Shown here piece after piece: positions 42,682-52,909 of a stretch of 64,000 nucleotides of DNA. Made by a program: the position numbers and the translations under genes. Numbering within the stretch: the stretch's first letter is position 1; every line of letters begins with the position of its first letter. The notes beneath the pieces were generated by a model. It saw only the letters and a list, made by a program, of their open reading frames with translations. It was not told the origin of the DNA and ran no database searches. The stretch comes from a bacterium (GTDB taxonomy: Bacteria > CAIWAD01): assembly GCA_030685015.1 (NCBI GenBank), contig JAUXWS010000059.1, positions 23,052 to 87,051 of the forward strand. The letters are read 5' to 3'.

Positions 42682-45600
42682 ATGGAAGTCCTGATCACCG
42701 TCCTTCTCGCGGCGCTGATCGTCATGGCCTTGCGCCATGGGCAACGGGGCGGAAGACGAGCCATTGACGTGTCGGGTGAACCTGTCGCTCCAAAGTTGAC
42801 GAGAGTTGAGGCAGAGAGCTCGCGCGCGCGCCGTGAGGGCGCTCCCGGGCCGAAGGAGGAACTGCTGAAGGTGTGCGCGCCGCTGATCGAACTGGCGGAC
42901 TCGCTGGATGCCGAAGAACTCCGGCGTCACAAGGTCTTTCTGGGGGCTGTTGACAAGCTCAGCCGCGCTCCGGCGAGCCAGTTGCTCGGTTGTCTCGACG
43001 AAGAGAGCCATTCCGTGATCGATTCAGCCGTGCTGACAGCCCTGCACCGTGTCGCCACCGCCGAGGATGTGGACGCATTGATCGACAGGCTGCACCTGCT
43101 GGATGCCCGGGCGGGCGGCCAGGCCCTGAGCCTCCTGGTGGAACTTGCCGAGACTCCCATCGTGGTCAAGGTCCTGATGGCCACGGCCCGGCACTGGTTG
43201 GGTTCCTACGATCACCGCAAAGCCCTGAAGCGCTTTCTGAAAATCATGCTCGAACGCGGTGAAATCCCTCATCTGGATGCGGATGCGGATCGGCAGCTGT
43301 CGGATGCCGACGTGCTGAGAACCATCAGTCAGTTGGTCGGCGAGGTCTCGCACGCGGGAGCCGACGCGCTGCGGCGCGAGTTGGCCCGCCTGGAGCAGGC
43401 CCAGTTCCTGGACACGATCGGCCGTCTCCTGCCTCCAGCGCCGCTGCCAGATGAGCCCGTCTCCACCGCGGAGATGGAGAGCCTGAAGGATGGCGCACTC
43501 GATGCGCTGCTGTCCAGTCCAGGTCGCTCCGTCCTGCTGACGGGCCCTGCCGGAGTGGGCAAGACGGCCCTGGGCAACATGATTGTGCGGAGCCTGGCGC
43601 AGCGGGGCTGGCGCGTGTTCAGTGCCGAGGCCCAGGACATCATCGCCAACATGAAACACCTGGGCGAGCTCGAACAGCGACTGCTCGATGTAGCCGAGGC
43701 CCTGAGGTCCAGCACCCCCATCGTCTGGCGGATTCAGGACCTGATCCCGTTCCTGACCGCGGGCAGCCATGAGCATGACCCCACGGGCGTCCTGCCCAAG
43801 CTGCTTCCGGCGCTGGTGGCGGGCAAGTACCTGTTGCTGGCGGAAATCCGCAGGGAGTCCCTGGACGCCGTTTTTCGGTCGGCGCCCAGACTTGAACCCC
43901 TCTTCCGCATCATCCGCCTGGAGGAGCCATCTGCCGCGGACATGCTGCAGTTGGCGCACGACTGGGCCGCCGGGCGCGACCCGGCCGTCTGGCCGGCCAT
44001 CCCGGATGCCCTGATCCAGGAGGGCCAGCGCTACGCCGCCCAGCTCTGCGGACAGCGGGCCCTTCCCGGACAGTTGCTGGACCTGTTGGCGTCTGCCCAG
44101 GAGGTCGCCCTTGAACGAGATCAGCCGGTGGCGGCCCTTCAGCACGATGATCTGCTGGGCGCTCTGTCGCGCCTGACAGGCCTGTCGCGCGACATGCTGG
44201 ATGAGCGTCGCTCCTTGAACCTGGACGAGTTGCGAGAGCTGTTCCGCCACCGCGTGATTGGGCAGCCGGAGGCGGTGGAGTGCCTGATCGAGCGCATTGC
44301 CCTCTACAAGGCGGGGCTCACCGATCCCACCCGCCCCACGGGCGTCTTCCTCTTCGCGGGACCCTCCGGCACGGGCAAGACCGAGATCGCCAAGACCCTC
44401 GCCGAGTTCCTCTTCGGCACTCCCGAACGCTTGCTGCGGCTGGACATGAGCGAGTTCAAGACCCACGAAGACCTGGGCCGGCTGCTGGGGACAGGTGGCG
44501 ACTCGCTGCTGGACCGCATCCGCGCCCAGCCCTTTTCCGTCGTCCTGCTGGACGAATTCGAGAAGGCGCATCCCGAGACGTGGAGCCTGTTCCTGCAGGT
44601 CTTCGATGATGGACGCCTGAGTGACCGTAGCGGGCGGCTGGCCGACTTTCGCAATGCCATCATCATCCTGACGTCGAACCTGGGGGCGACCCAGCCGACG
44701 GGGGCGGGCATGGGCTTCAGCGGCACCGTGGCGGCCTTCTCCACGGCCCTGGTGGAGCGCGCCATCACGGAGACCTTTTCGCGGGAGTTCATCAATCGCC
44801 TGGATCGGGTCGTCATCTTCCGTCCGCTGGACCGTCACGCCATGCGCCTGATCCTGCTCAAGGAGCTGGATGCGGCCTTGGCGCGCCGCGGCCTGCGCCG
44901 CCGCGATTGGGCCATCGAGTGGGAAGACGGGGTGATCGAGTTCCTGCTCGAGGAGGGTTTCACTGTGGATCTGGGCGCCCGGCCGCTGAAGCGCGCCATC
45001 GAGCGCCATCTCCTGACGCCGCTGGCGCTGGCGATCGTGGAACGGCGCGCGCCAGAGGGCGGGCAGTTCCTGCTGATCCACCGTGATGGCCAGCGCCTGC
45101 GCGTCGAGTTTATCGATCCGGACACGCCGGCGGTGGCGCTGCAGTCCACCGCGCCACCCCAAACAGACGAGGCGGACGATCTCCGCTCCCTGGTGCTCGA
45201 AGGTTCCAGCCGGCCTGAAGAGATCGAGCGTCTCGCCAGCGTGCACCGGAAGCTCGCCGAGACGGTGGCGGGCGCCGGCTGGACCGCGCGCAAGGAGGAC
45301 GCCTTCGCCCGCCTGAACGCGTCCGGCTTTTGGGAGGATCTTGGGCGCTTCACCGTGCTGGGGAGGATCGAGCTGCTGGACCGCATCGAGACCAGCCTCG
45401 AGAGTGCCGGGTCCCTCCTGACGCGGCTCACGCTGACGGGCGCGAACCGGCCGTCCTTGCCACCCCAGACCGCGCAGCGACTGGCGCAGCAGCTCTTTCT
45501 TCTGCAGGCGGCGGTGGCCACGGTCGAAGAGAATGCCCCGAGCGACGCCTTCATCCTGATCCAGGCCTGCCATCCGGCCTTGCGCGAAGCCCAGCGTCTG

Positions 45601-46038
45601 GTCATGTTCCAGGACCAGCTGGCGCGCATGTACCACGCCTGGGCGCAGCGGCGCGGCATGCGCTTGACGAAGCTGGATGTCCCGGACGAGGCGGCGCGCG
45701 ACGGCCAGCGGACACTGCTGGCGATTTCGGGCTTCGGCGCCCACCGCCTCTTGTTGCCCGAGGCAGGCTACCACGTGCTGGAGGTGCCCCTGCCCAACGG
45801 CCAGTTCAAGCGCCTGTCCCTCCGTGTGCGGGTAGCCCCCCAACCTGAGGCGCCCGCCGCCGGGCACCGTGAGCTGGTCGCCCAGGCATGCGCCTCGCTG
45901 GAGCTGGACAAGAGCAGCCCGGCGGTGGTGCGACGCTACCGCGAGCGCCCCACCCCGCTGGTGCGCGACGAGGTCCACGGCTGGCGCAGTGGCCGGATCG
46001 ACCGTGTCTGGGACGGCGAGTTCGACGTGATGAGTTGA
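42682..46038 (+). CDS. Membrane-anchored Clp-type double AAA+ ATPase fused to an RF2-like domain lacking GGQ
   Basis: This 1118-residue protein starts at ATG 42682 (GAGAGGAG upstream). An N-terminal membrane helix (VLITVLLAALIVMAL) is followed by a helical region. AAA module 1 has GPAGVGKTAL near residue 288. AAA module 2, of the ClpA/B type, has GPSGTGKTEIAKTLAEFLFG near 560, plus LLDEFEKAHPETW and the sensor TSNLGA. From about residue 880 the sequence resembles release factor 2: SGFWEDLGRF, then DAFILIQA, QLARMYHAWAQRRGMRL and LLLPEAGYHVLEVPLPNGQF. The last 35 residues (VRDEVHGWRSGRIDRVWDGE) match the RF2 C-terminus. The GGQ domain is missing. It may couple unfolding to ribosomes at the membrane (inference). 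Confidence 0.82.
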   Translation: MEVLITVLLAALIVMALRHGQRGGRRAIDVSGEPVAPKLTRVEAESSRARREGAPGPKEELLKVCAPLIELADSLDAEELRRHKVFLGAVDKLSRAPASQLLGCLDEESHSVIDSAVLTALHRVATAEDVDALIDRLHLLDARAGGQALSLLVELAETPIVVKVLMATARHWLGSYDHRKALKRFLKIMLERGEIPHLDADADRQLSDADVLRTISQLVGEVSHAGADALRRELARLEQAQFLDTIGRLLPPAPLPDEPVSTAEMESLKDGALDALLSSPGRSVLLTGPAGVGKTALGNMIVRSLAQRGWRVFSAEAQDIIANMKHLGELEQRLLDVAEALRSSTPIVWRIQDLIPFLTAGSHEHDPTGVLPKLLPALVAGKYLLLAEIRRESLDAVFRSAPRLEPLFRIIRLEEPSAADMLQLAHDWAAGRDPAVWPAIPDALIQEGQRYAAQLCGQRALPGQLLDLLASAQEVALERDQPVAALQHDDLLGALSRLTGLSRDMLDERRSLNLDELRELFRHRVIGQPEAVECLIERIALYKAGLTDPTRPTGVFLFAGPSGTGKTEIAKTLAEFLFGTPERLLRLDMSEFKTHEDLGRLLGTGGDSLLDRIRAQPFSVVLLDEFEKAHPETWSLFLQVFDDGRLSDRSGRLADFRNAIIILTSNLGATQPTGAGMGFSGTVAAFSTALVERAITETFSREFINRLDRVVIFRPLDRHAMRLILLKELDAALARRGLRRRDWAIEWEDGVIEFLLEEGFTVDLGARPLKRAIERHLLTPLALAIVERRAPEGGQFLLIHRDGQRLRVEFIDPDTPAVALQSTAPPQTDEADDLRSLVLEGSSRPEEIERLASVHRKLAETVAGAGWTARKEDAFARLNASGFWEDLGRFTVLGRIELLDRIETSLESAGSLLTRLTLTGANRPSLPPQTAQRLAQQLFLLQAAVATVEENAPSDAFILIQACHPALREAQRLVMFQDQLARMYHAWAQRRGMRLTKLDVPDEAARDGQRTLLAISGFGAHRLLLPEAGYHVLEVPLPNGQFKRLSLRVRVAPQPEAPAAGHRELVAQACASLELDKSSPAVVRRYRERPTPLVRDEVHGWRSGRIDRVWDGEFDVMS

Positions 46039-46339
46039 ACCTGGTGTTCAATGTCAGCCAGGGGGAATGGATGCGAACACCCATGCGAACCTCTGGGACA
46101 TCATTGCGCGGCAGGGAGGAACGCACCCGGTCCGGCCGCATCCGCCGCGGGCGCAGTGGCCTTGGCAGGAGGCGGCGGCTGTTGTGGCTGCTGACCCTCG
46201 CGTTGTCGGCTGGATGGCCGGCGGCCCTCGCCGCCGCCGCTCCCTTCTCCGCTCTTGCGAGCGGCACGATTGTCCCCGCGCGGACGACCCCCGTTCGCTT
46301 GTCGGAGAATGCTCGGGACTGCCTCCCGCGGAAGGACGC
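46039..46339. other. 301-base region between the AAA+ gene and katG
   Basis: This is a convergent intergenic region. A plus-strand frame from 46071 encodes an Arg-rich start and a signal-like stretch (LLWLLTLALSAGWPAALA), but it runs into the katG 3' end and shows no mature domain. It might be a remnant of a secreted protein. No terminator hairpin with a T-run was found. Confidence 0.4.
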
Positions 46340-48556
<2,217 letters not shown>

Positions 48557-48709
48557 TTATATGTCACGGGGTCTGAGCGAGAAAGCGGCCCGGACCCTTT
48601 CGTCCTGCTTGCGGATCGTCTCCTCGTCGCCGGCCAGCCGGGCCAGCCCGGCGCCGCAGCGCAAAACGGCCTTGGAGCAGAGCAGGACAGCCTCGAAGCT
48701 GCAGGGCAT
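48557..48709 (-). CDS. Small 50-residue Cys-containing protein upstream of katG
   Basis: The ORF begins MPCSFEAVLLCSKAVLRCGA and ends FSLRPRDI. It has three Cys in the first 18 residues, then a charged helix (DEETIRKQDERVRAAF). It lies 21 bases before katG on the same strand, downstream of the sigma-54 promoter. No strong Shine-Dalgarno is seen. It shares the short pattern C.A.L.RLAG with the 17-residue ORF upstream. A redox-sensing or heme-related role is possible but not shown. Confidence 0.55.
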   Translation of the reverse strand: MPCSFEAVLLCSKAVLRCGAGLARLAGDEETIRKQDERVRAAFSLRPRDI

Positions 48710-48790
48710 GGGACGGTGTGTCGTGTCTTCCTCGTGTTCTCCTGTTGATTTGGACTTTGATCGATCGGTGATGGGATCCGGGAGCCGAGC

Positions 48791-48844
48791 TTAGCCGGCC
48801 AGGCGCAGCAGGCGCGCGGCGCGGCATTTCATCAGGTCGCTCAT
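48791..48844 (-). CDS. Leader-like 17-residue micro-ORF of the katG operon
   Basis: The peptide is MSDLMKCRAARLLRLAG. It has a very good ribosome-binding site (AAAGGAG, 6-7 bases upstream) and is the first ORF after the sigma-54 promoter. It could be a leader peptide or a micro-protein. Confidence 0.5.
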   Translation of the reverse strand: MSDLMKCRAARLLRLAG

Positions 48845-48884
48845 GAGGTGCTCCTTTGCCTTGGCCGTCGTTGCCGGGAGTGTT

Positions 48885-48900
48885 GGCAAGGGCCGTGCCA
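48885..48900 (-). promoter_or_regulatory. Sigma-54 (RpoN) promoter of the katG operon
   Basis: On the minus strand the sequence TGGCACG-GCCC-TTGCC matches the RpoN consensus TGGCACG-N4-TTGC(A/T), with only the last base different. The -24 GG and -12 GC are correctly spaced. Transcription would start about 12 bases further, near 48873, before the 17-residue ORF and katG. The divergent gene encodes a sigma-54 activator. Confidence 0.8.
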
Positions 48901-48985
48901 GCTGGCGTCGCAAAGGCGAATCCGTTGTCAATTAAGAGCTTTCTCTTGAAGGGCGCAAGGTCGAATTGCGAAGCCCGCAGGAAGA

Positions 48986-49039
48986 ACCGAGATTTCGGTG
49001 TGACGGAAGCGAAATTTCGGTTGTCAACGATATCTCGGT
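48986..49039. promoter_or_regulatory. Three related dyads: upstream activator / autoregulatory sites
   Basis: Three 14-base sites, at 48986 (ACCGAGATTTCGGT), 49008 (AGCGAAATTTCGGT) and 49026 (AACGATATCTCGGT), agree at 11 positions (ANCGANATYTCGGT) and are partly palindromic. They lie about 110-165 bases upstream of the predicted katG transcription start, the usual position of enhancer sites for sigma-54 activators. The last one adjoins the Shine-Dalgarno of the activator gene, which fits autoregulation. Confidence 0.7.
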
Positions 49040-49044
49040 GAGCC

Positions 49045-50592
49045 ATGTCAAGCAATGCCTTCCTCGATGACCTGCTGGACCTGGCCGGACAGCCCGAACG
49101 ACTGGATGACGCCATCCATGCCGCCCTGGACGAGCTGGGCCGCCTGGTGCCCTATGATCTGGCCGCCTATTTCGAGTGGCGCCAGGAGGCCTTTCAGCCG
49201 CGGGTGCTGCGCGGTTCGCTGGCCGAAGCTGCCCGGGCCGCCGGCGGCGGCCGGGTGCTGGACCCGCGCGAGCTGCCCAGCATCGAGCGGGCCTTCGCCC
49301 GGGGCGGCCCCTGGGTGCTGAGCGAGGCCGAGCACGAGGCCGAGGGCGATCCCTGGGACGGCGTGCTGGACCTGCCCCACGGCCACAGCTGCCTGCTGCT
49401 GCCTGTGCAGGCGGCGGGCGAGCGGCTGGGGCTGATCACGATGGATCGGCAGGCCTGCGGACCTTACGAGGATCCGGCGGTGGGCATCGCCGGCCTCACG
49501 GCCCGCATCCTGGCCCAGGCCGTGCTTTTCGCGCGGCAGGCGGCCCGCCTCCACGAGCTGAGCGCCCTGCTGGAGGAGAGGAACCGGTCCTACCGGGAAT
49601 CCCGCACGGGGGAGTGCCATGCCGTGGCCTGGCTGGAGTCCTCCCGCTCCCCGGCCATGATCACCGTGCGTGAGCAGGCCCGTCAGGCCGCCGCGTCCGA
49701 CGCGCCCGTCCTCATCAGCGGCGAGACGGGCAGCGGCAAGGAAGTCCTGGCCCGCGCCATCCACGAGTGGAGTCTGCGGCGGGGCCGGCCCTTCCTCGCC
49801 GTCAACTGCGCCGCCCTGCCATCACAGCTGGCGGAGAGTGAACTCTTCGGGCACGTGCGGGGCGCCTTCACCGGCGCCGTGCGCGACCGCCCCGGCCTCT
49901 TCGTCGCGGTGGAGGGAGGCACACTGCTCCTGGACGAGGTGGGGGACCTTCCGCTGGAGGTGCAGGCCAAGCTGCTGCGGGCCCTGCAGGAGCGCACCGT
50001 GACGCCGGTGGGGACCAGCGCGCCGCGGCCGGTTGATCTGCGCATCGTGGCCGCCTCCCACCTGGATCTGGCCGAGGCGGTGCGGGCCGGGCGATTCCGC
50101 GAGGACCTCTTCTTCCGCCTCCACGTGGTGCCCCTGCTGCTGCCTCCCCTGCGCGACAGGACGGAGGACCTGGAGCTGCTGGCGCGCACCATCCTGGCCG
50201 AGCTGGCGCGTGGCCGCGTGGCGCGCTGGCACCTGGCCCGCGACGTGCCGGACTGGCTGGCCGCCCAGCCCTGGCCGGGCAACATCCGCCAGTTGCGCAA
50301 CGTGCTGGAACGGGCCACCATTTTCAGCGGCGACGGCTGGATCACGCGGAGGCTGCTGGAGGAGGGGGCGGGAGCCGCGGCATCGCCGCGGAAGCGATAC
50401 CCGGGCCAGGACGAGGACATCCTGCCCACGCTGGAGAACTGGGAGCGGGACTACATCGTCCGCGTCCTGGAGCGCTGCGGCGGCCGCGTCTACGGCCCCG
50501 GCGGCGCGGCGCAGGTGCTGGGCCTGAAGCCCACCACCCTGCAGAGCCGGATGAAGAAGCTGGGCCTGCGCCGCCGGCACCTAACCGATTGA
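49045..50592 (+). CDS. Sigma-54-dependent activator (GAF / AAA+ / Fis-type HTH)
   Basis: This 515-residue protein has an N-terminal GAF-like sensor domain (about residues 10-170) and a central AAA+ sigma-54 interaction domain. Walker A is GETGSGKE, the sigma-54 contact loop is GAFTGA, and Walker B is GTLLLDEVGDLP; RFREDLFFRLHVV is also typical. The C-terminal Fis-type HTH is in GGAAQVLGLKPTTLQSRMKKLGL. Architecture resembles NorR/FhlA-type activators. It is divergent from the katG operon and most likely activates it in response to oxidative or nitrosative stress. The signal is not deducible. Confidence 0.92.
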   Translation: MSSNAFLDDLLDLAGQPERLDDAIHAALDELGRLVPYDLAAYFEWRQEAFQPRVLRGSLAEAARAAGGGRVLDPRELPSIERAFARGGPWVLSEAEHEAEGDPWDGVLDLPHGHSCLLLPVQAAGERLGLITMDRQACGPYEDPAVGIAGLTARILAQAVLFARQAARLHELSALLEERNRSYRESRTGECHAVAWLESSRSPAMITVREQARQAAASDAPVLISGETGSGKEVLARAIHEWSLRRGRPFLAVNCAALPSQLAESELFGHVRGAFTGAVRDRPGLFVAVEGGTLLLDEVGDLPLEVQAKLLRALQERTVTPVGTSAPRPVDLRIVAASHLDLAEAVRAGRFREDLFFRLHVVPLLLPPLRDRTEDLELLARTILAELARGRVARWHLARDVPDWLAAQPWPGNIRQLRNVLERATIFSGDGWITRRLLEEGAGAAASPRKRYPGQDEDILPTLENWERDYIVRVLERCGGRVYGPGGAAQVLGLKPTTLQSRMKKLGLRRRHLTD

Positions 50593-51630
50593 GCTGCGCA
50601 GCGACCGCGCCGCTCCCACCATGGCCCGCACCTTGGCCAGGGCCGTCTCCTCGGCGTTCATGGGATGCTCGCTGAAAGTGGCGAAGCCGCAGTCGGGGTT
50701 GAGGAAGAGCTTGTCGGATGGGTAGAGCTCCATCGCCTGCAGCACCCGCTCGACAATCTCCTCCACCGGCTCCACTGCCGTCGTGCGGGGATTGACCACG
50801 CCCAGCCCCAGTTCCTTCGAGCCGAAGCGCATGAGGTCGTCGGCACGCGGGGTGGCGTACTCCAGGACCAGCTGGCTGACCCGGATGCGCTCGAAGACAG
50901 GGGCCAGCGGCCGGTAGGATCCGGCGAGCAGGGTCTCCTCCCTCGTGCTCCAGTTGCCGCGGCACACGTGCAGGGCGCTGCGCGCCGCGCTTAGCTCATG
51001 GACGAGATCGGTCACGCGGTTGATCAGGCCCACGGCGAAGTCCAGTTCCTCCGCCGGATCCTGCCGGGCGGCCAGGGCGGCGCACATGAAGGTGCGGGTC
51101 CTGCCCTGGGTGAAGACCAGCTCGGTCAGCACCGGCTCATCCAGCTGGATCATCTCCACGCCCAGGGCGCACAGCGCCGAGCAAGGTCACCTTGACGGGC
51201 CGCCGCGTGACGGACTTGAGGAAGATCGCCTCTTCCTCGGCCAGGGACTCGCGCCGGGACACGCGCCCGACACAGATGGGATTGCGGATGGCCGTGGCGG
51301 GCACATCCAGCCGTTCCAGCAACTCCTCGAATCCCTCGCGATCCTCCACATGCTCCAGCATCTCCGCCAGACTCATGAGGCGGACGCCCGCCAGACGGTC
51401 CGCCACGAAGGAATAGAAGTTGTCGCGGGCCTGCTCTCCGTCGGTGACGATGTCCACCCCGGCCTCCTCCTGCAGCTCGACGCAGCGACGGATCTCGGCG
51501 CGGGCTACCTGGCGGAAGTCCACCGGATCCAGGTCCCCGCCTGCAGGCGGCGCTGGGCCAGCAGCAACTCCCGCCGGCGGGGCCAGCTGCCGACCATGGT
51601 CACGGGAAGGAGGGGCAGGGGGTGTCTCAT
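50581..51630 (-). pseudogene. Disrupted MetE-family (cobalamin-independent methionine synthase II type) gene
   Basis: Three pieces in different frames form one MetE C-terminal-type protein. The first runs from ATG 51630 (TMVGSWPRRRELLLAQRRLQ). The frame is lost at a G-run (51535-51538) and continues as DPVDFRQVARAEIRR to RRPVKVTL. Near 51185 about 35-45 family residues are absent and the frame changes again, resuming at ALGVEMIQLDEPVLTELVF to HVCRGNWS and LNPDCGFATF. The Zn ligands of the C-terminal part (HVC..., NPDCGF) are present. The first lesion may be a homopolymer sequencing error; the missing segment plus second shift points to true decay or misassembly. The 3' end overlaps the activator gene by 12 bases. 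Confidence 0.8.
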
Positions 51631-51650
51631 GGGCTTCCTGACAGGGTTGG

Positions 51651-51872
51651 TCAAGGCGTGATCCCGCCGGACTCGCCGGCATCCCGCCGAGCGAAGAAGT
51701 CCAGCGCGCGGGCGGACTTCTCCAACGCCTGGAAGCCGGAGAGGCGACCGGGCCGCCAGGCCTTCAGGCCTTCCAGATCCATCATGCGCCGATGCTCGGG
51801 ATTGGCGCAGTCCATGGAGAAGAGCACGTCCAGCCGTTGGCGCTCGCGGTCGGGAGCGAAATCGGACAGCAC
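51651..51872 (-). CDS. Possible small hypothetical protein
   Basis: This ORF of up to 73 residues starts at GTG 51872, or at ATG 51815 for 54 residues. The sequence MMDLEGLKAWRPGRLSGFQA and ALEKSARALDFFARRDAGE look protein-like and composition is coding-like. No ribosome-binding site is clear and no family is recognised. It lies between the lipoprotein gene and the broken MetE-type gene. Confidence 0.35.
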   Translation of the reverse strand: MLSDFAPDRERQRLDVLFSMDCANPEHRRMMDLEGLKAWRPGRLSGFQALEKSARALDFFARRDAGESGGITP

Positions 51873-51907
51873 AGCGGGCGAGGGCTGTCCACCAGCAGTG
51901 TTGGGGC

Positions 51908-52909
51908 TCAGCGCGGCGTGTCGTCCACGATGGCCACCCGGAAGTTGGTGCGTGCGCAGCTTCCCACCACGCCCTGGCAATGCTCGCCCACCAGGTTGAA
52001 GTCCACCGGGTCGTAGCCCCGTTCACGGATCCACCAGTGCGTGCTGAAGAAGAAACGCGAGGCCGGATCGTTCAGGCGGCGCAGGGTGATGTCGTAGTAG
52101 CCCATGCGGCGGTCGCGCTGGCTGGCCTGGCGGTAGGTGTCCGCCGAATCCACGAAGACGAAGAAGCCCCAGGACACCGGCTGCGGCGCCACGCGGCGGC
52201 CCGGGGGCAGGCGCAGGTCGGGGTAGGGGCCCACCTGCCAGGCCAGCTCCTTGTCGTCGCGCAGCCAGTGCAGCCTGGGCTTGGGTGTGGAGATCCAGCG
52301 CCCGGCGGCGCTGTCCAGGACCACGGCGTTGAATTCCAGCTGATAGCGGTAGTCGCAGCCGTCGCCGCAATCCTGGCACCAGTCGACGTAGAAGGCGCTG
52401 GGGTTGGCCAGGTTGTCCTCGGCGGAGGGGTCGTAGACCATGAGCGTGTCGGCGTCGAAGCCATGGCTGCGGTCATTGGGCTTGAAGGAGAAGGCCAGGC
52501 CCTCCGCGCTCACGATGCGCGTGGCGGCGGATCCGTGGAAGGTGCGGCCCGCCCAGGTGCCGGACATCTCCAGGAGCAGGCTGTCCCCCGGCTGCAAGGG
52601 GAAGTCGGCCCGCGAGAAGGCGTAGCGCCACCGGGCGGCTTGTTCCTCCAGCTGGATCTCCTCGCCGCCCGGCACCCGGCGCAGGAGCAGGGTGGCGCCG
52701 GGCAGATGGGCCGTGCTGTCGTTGATGAGCACACCCAGGGGCAGGGGCTGCGAGAGCAGGACCTCCTGCAGCCCCTCGCTCCCCGGCTCCAGCAGGGCCA
52801 CCAGGGTGACCAGATCCGCGGCGCCGGGGTCGCTCTCCGGTTGCTCATCGCAGCTGGAGGCGCCCAGCAGCAGAATCAGGGCCAGGGCGGGAATCCACGC
52901 GGCACGCAT
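51908..52909 (-). CDS. Lipoprotein partner of a TonB-dependent receptor (DUF4249-like)
   Basis: This 333-residue protein has a lipobox signal (ALILLLGASSC). The mature part is beta-rich with a Cys cluster (WCQDCGDGCDYRYQLEFNAV) and ends with GVVGSCARTNFRVAIVDDTPR. Its start overlaps the stop of the receptor gene (TGATG). The size, position and composition match the DUF4249-type lipoproteins that accompany carboxypeptidase-regulatory TonB receptors in Bacteroidetes; the family call is tentative. Confidence 0.72.
   Translation of the reverse strand: MRAAWIPALALILLLGASSCDEQPESDPGAADLVTLVALLEPGSEGLQEVLLSQPLPLGVLINDSTAHLPGATLLLRRVPGGEEIQLEEQAARWRYAFSRADFPLQPGDSLLLEMSGTWAGRTFHGSAATRIVSAEGLAFSFKPNDRSHGFDADTLMVYDPSAEDNLANPSAFYVDWCQDCGDGCDYRYQLEFNAVVLDSAAGRWISTPKPRLHWLRDDKELAWQVGPYPDLRLPPGRRVAPQPVSWGFFVFVDSADTYRQASQRDRRMGYYDITLRRLNDPASRFFFSTHWWIRERGYDPVDFNLVGEHCQGVVGSCARTNFRVAIVDDTPR

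Noticed and set aside
43024..45978. Long minus-strand open frame (984 codons) opposite the AAA+ gene
   Set aside because: It is the antisense shadow of a GC-rich gene; composition is Gln/Arg/Gly-rich with no family motif, and the plus strand has clear AAA+ motifs.
50581..51682. The MetE-type breaks read as a selenoprotein, since tRNA-Sec is present
   Set aside because: The breaks are frame changes, the first stop met is TAG, and residues are missing; no in-frame TGA explains them.
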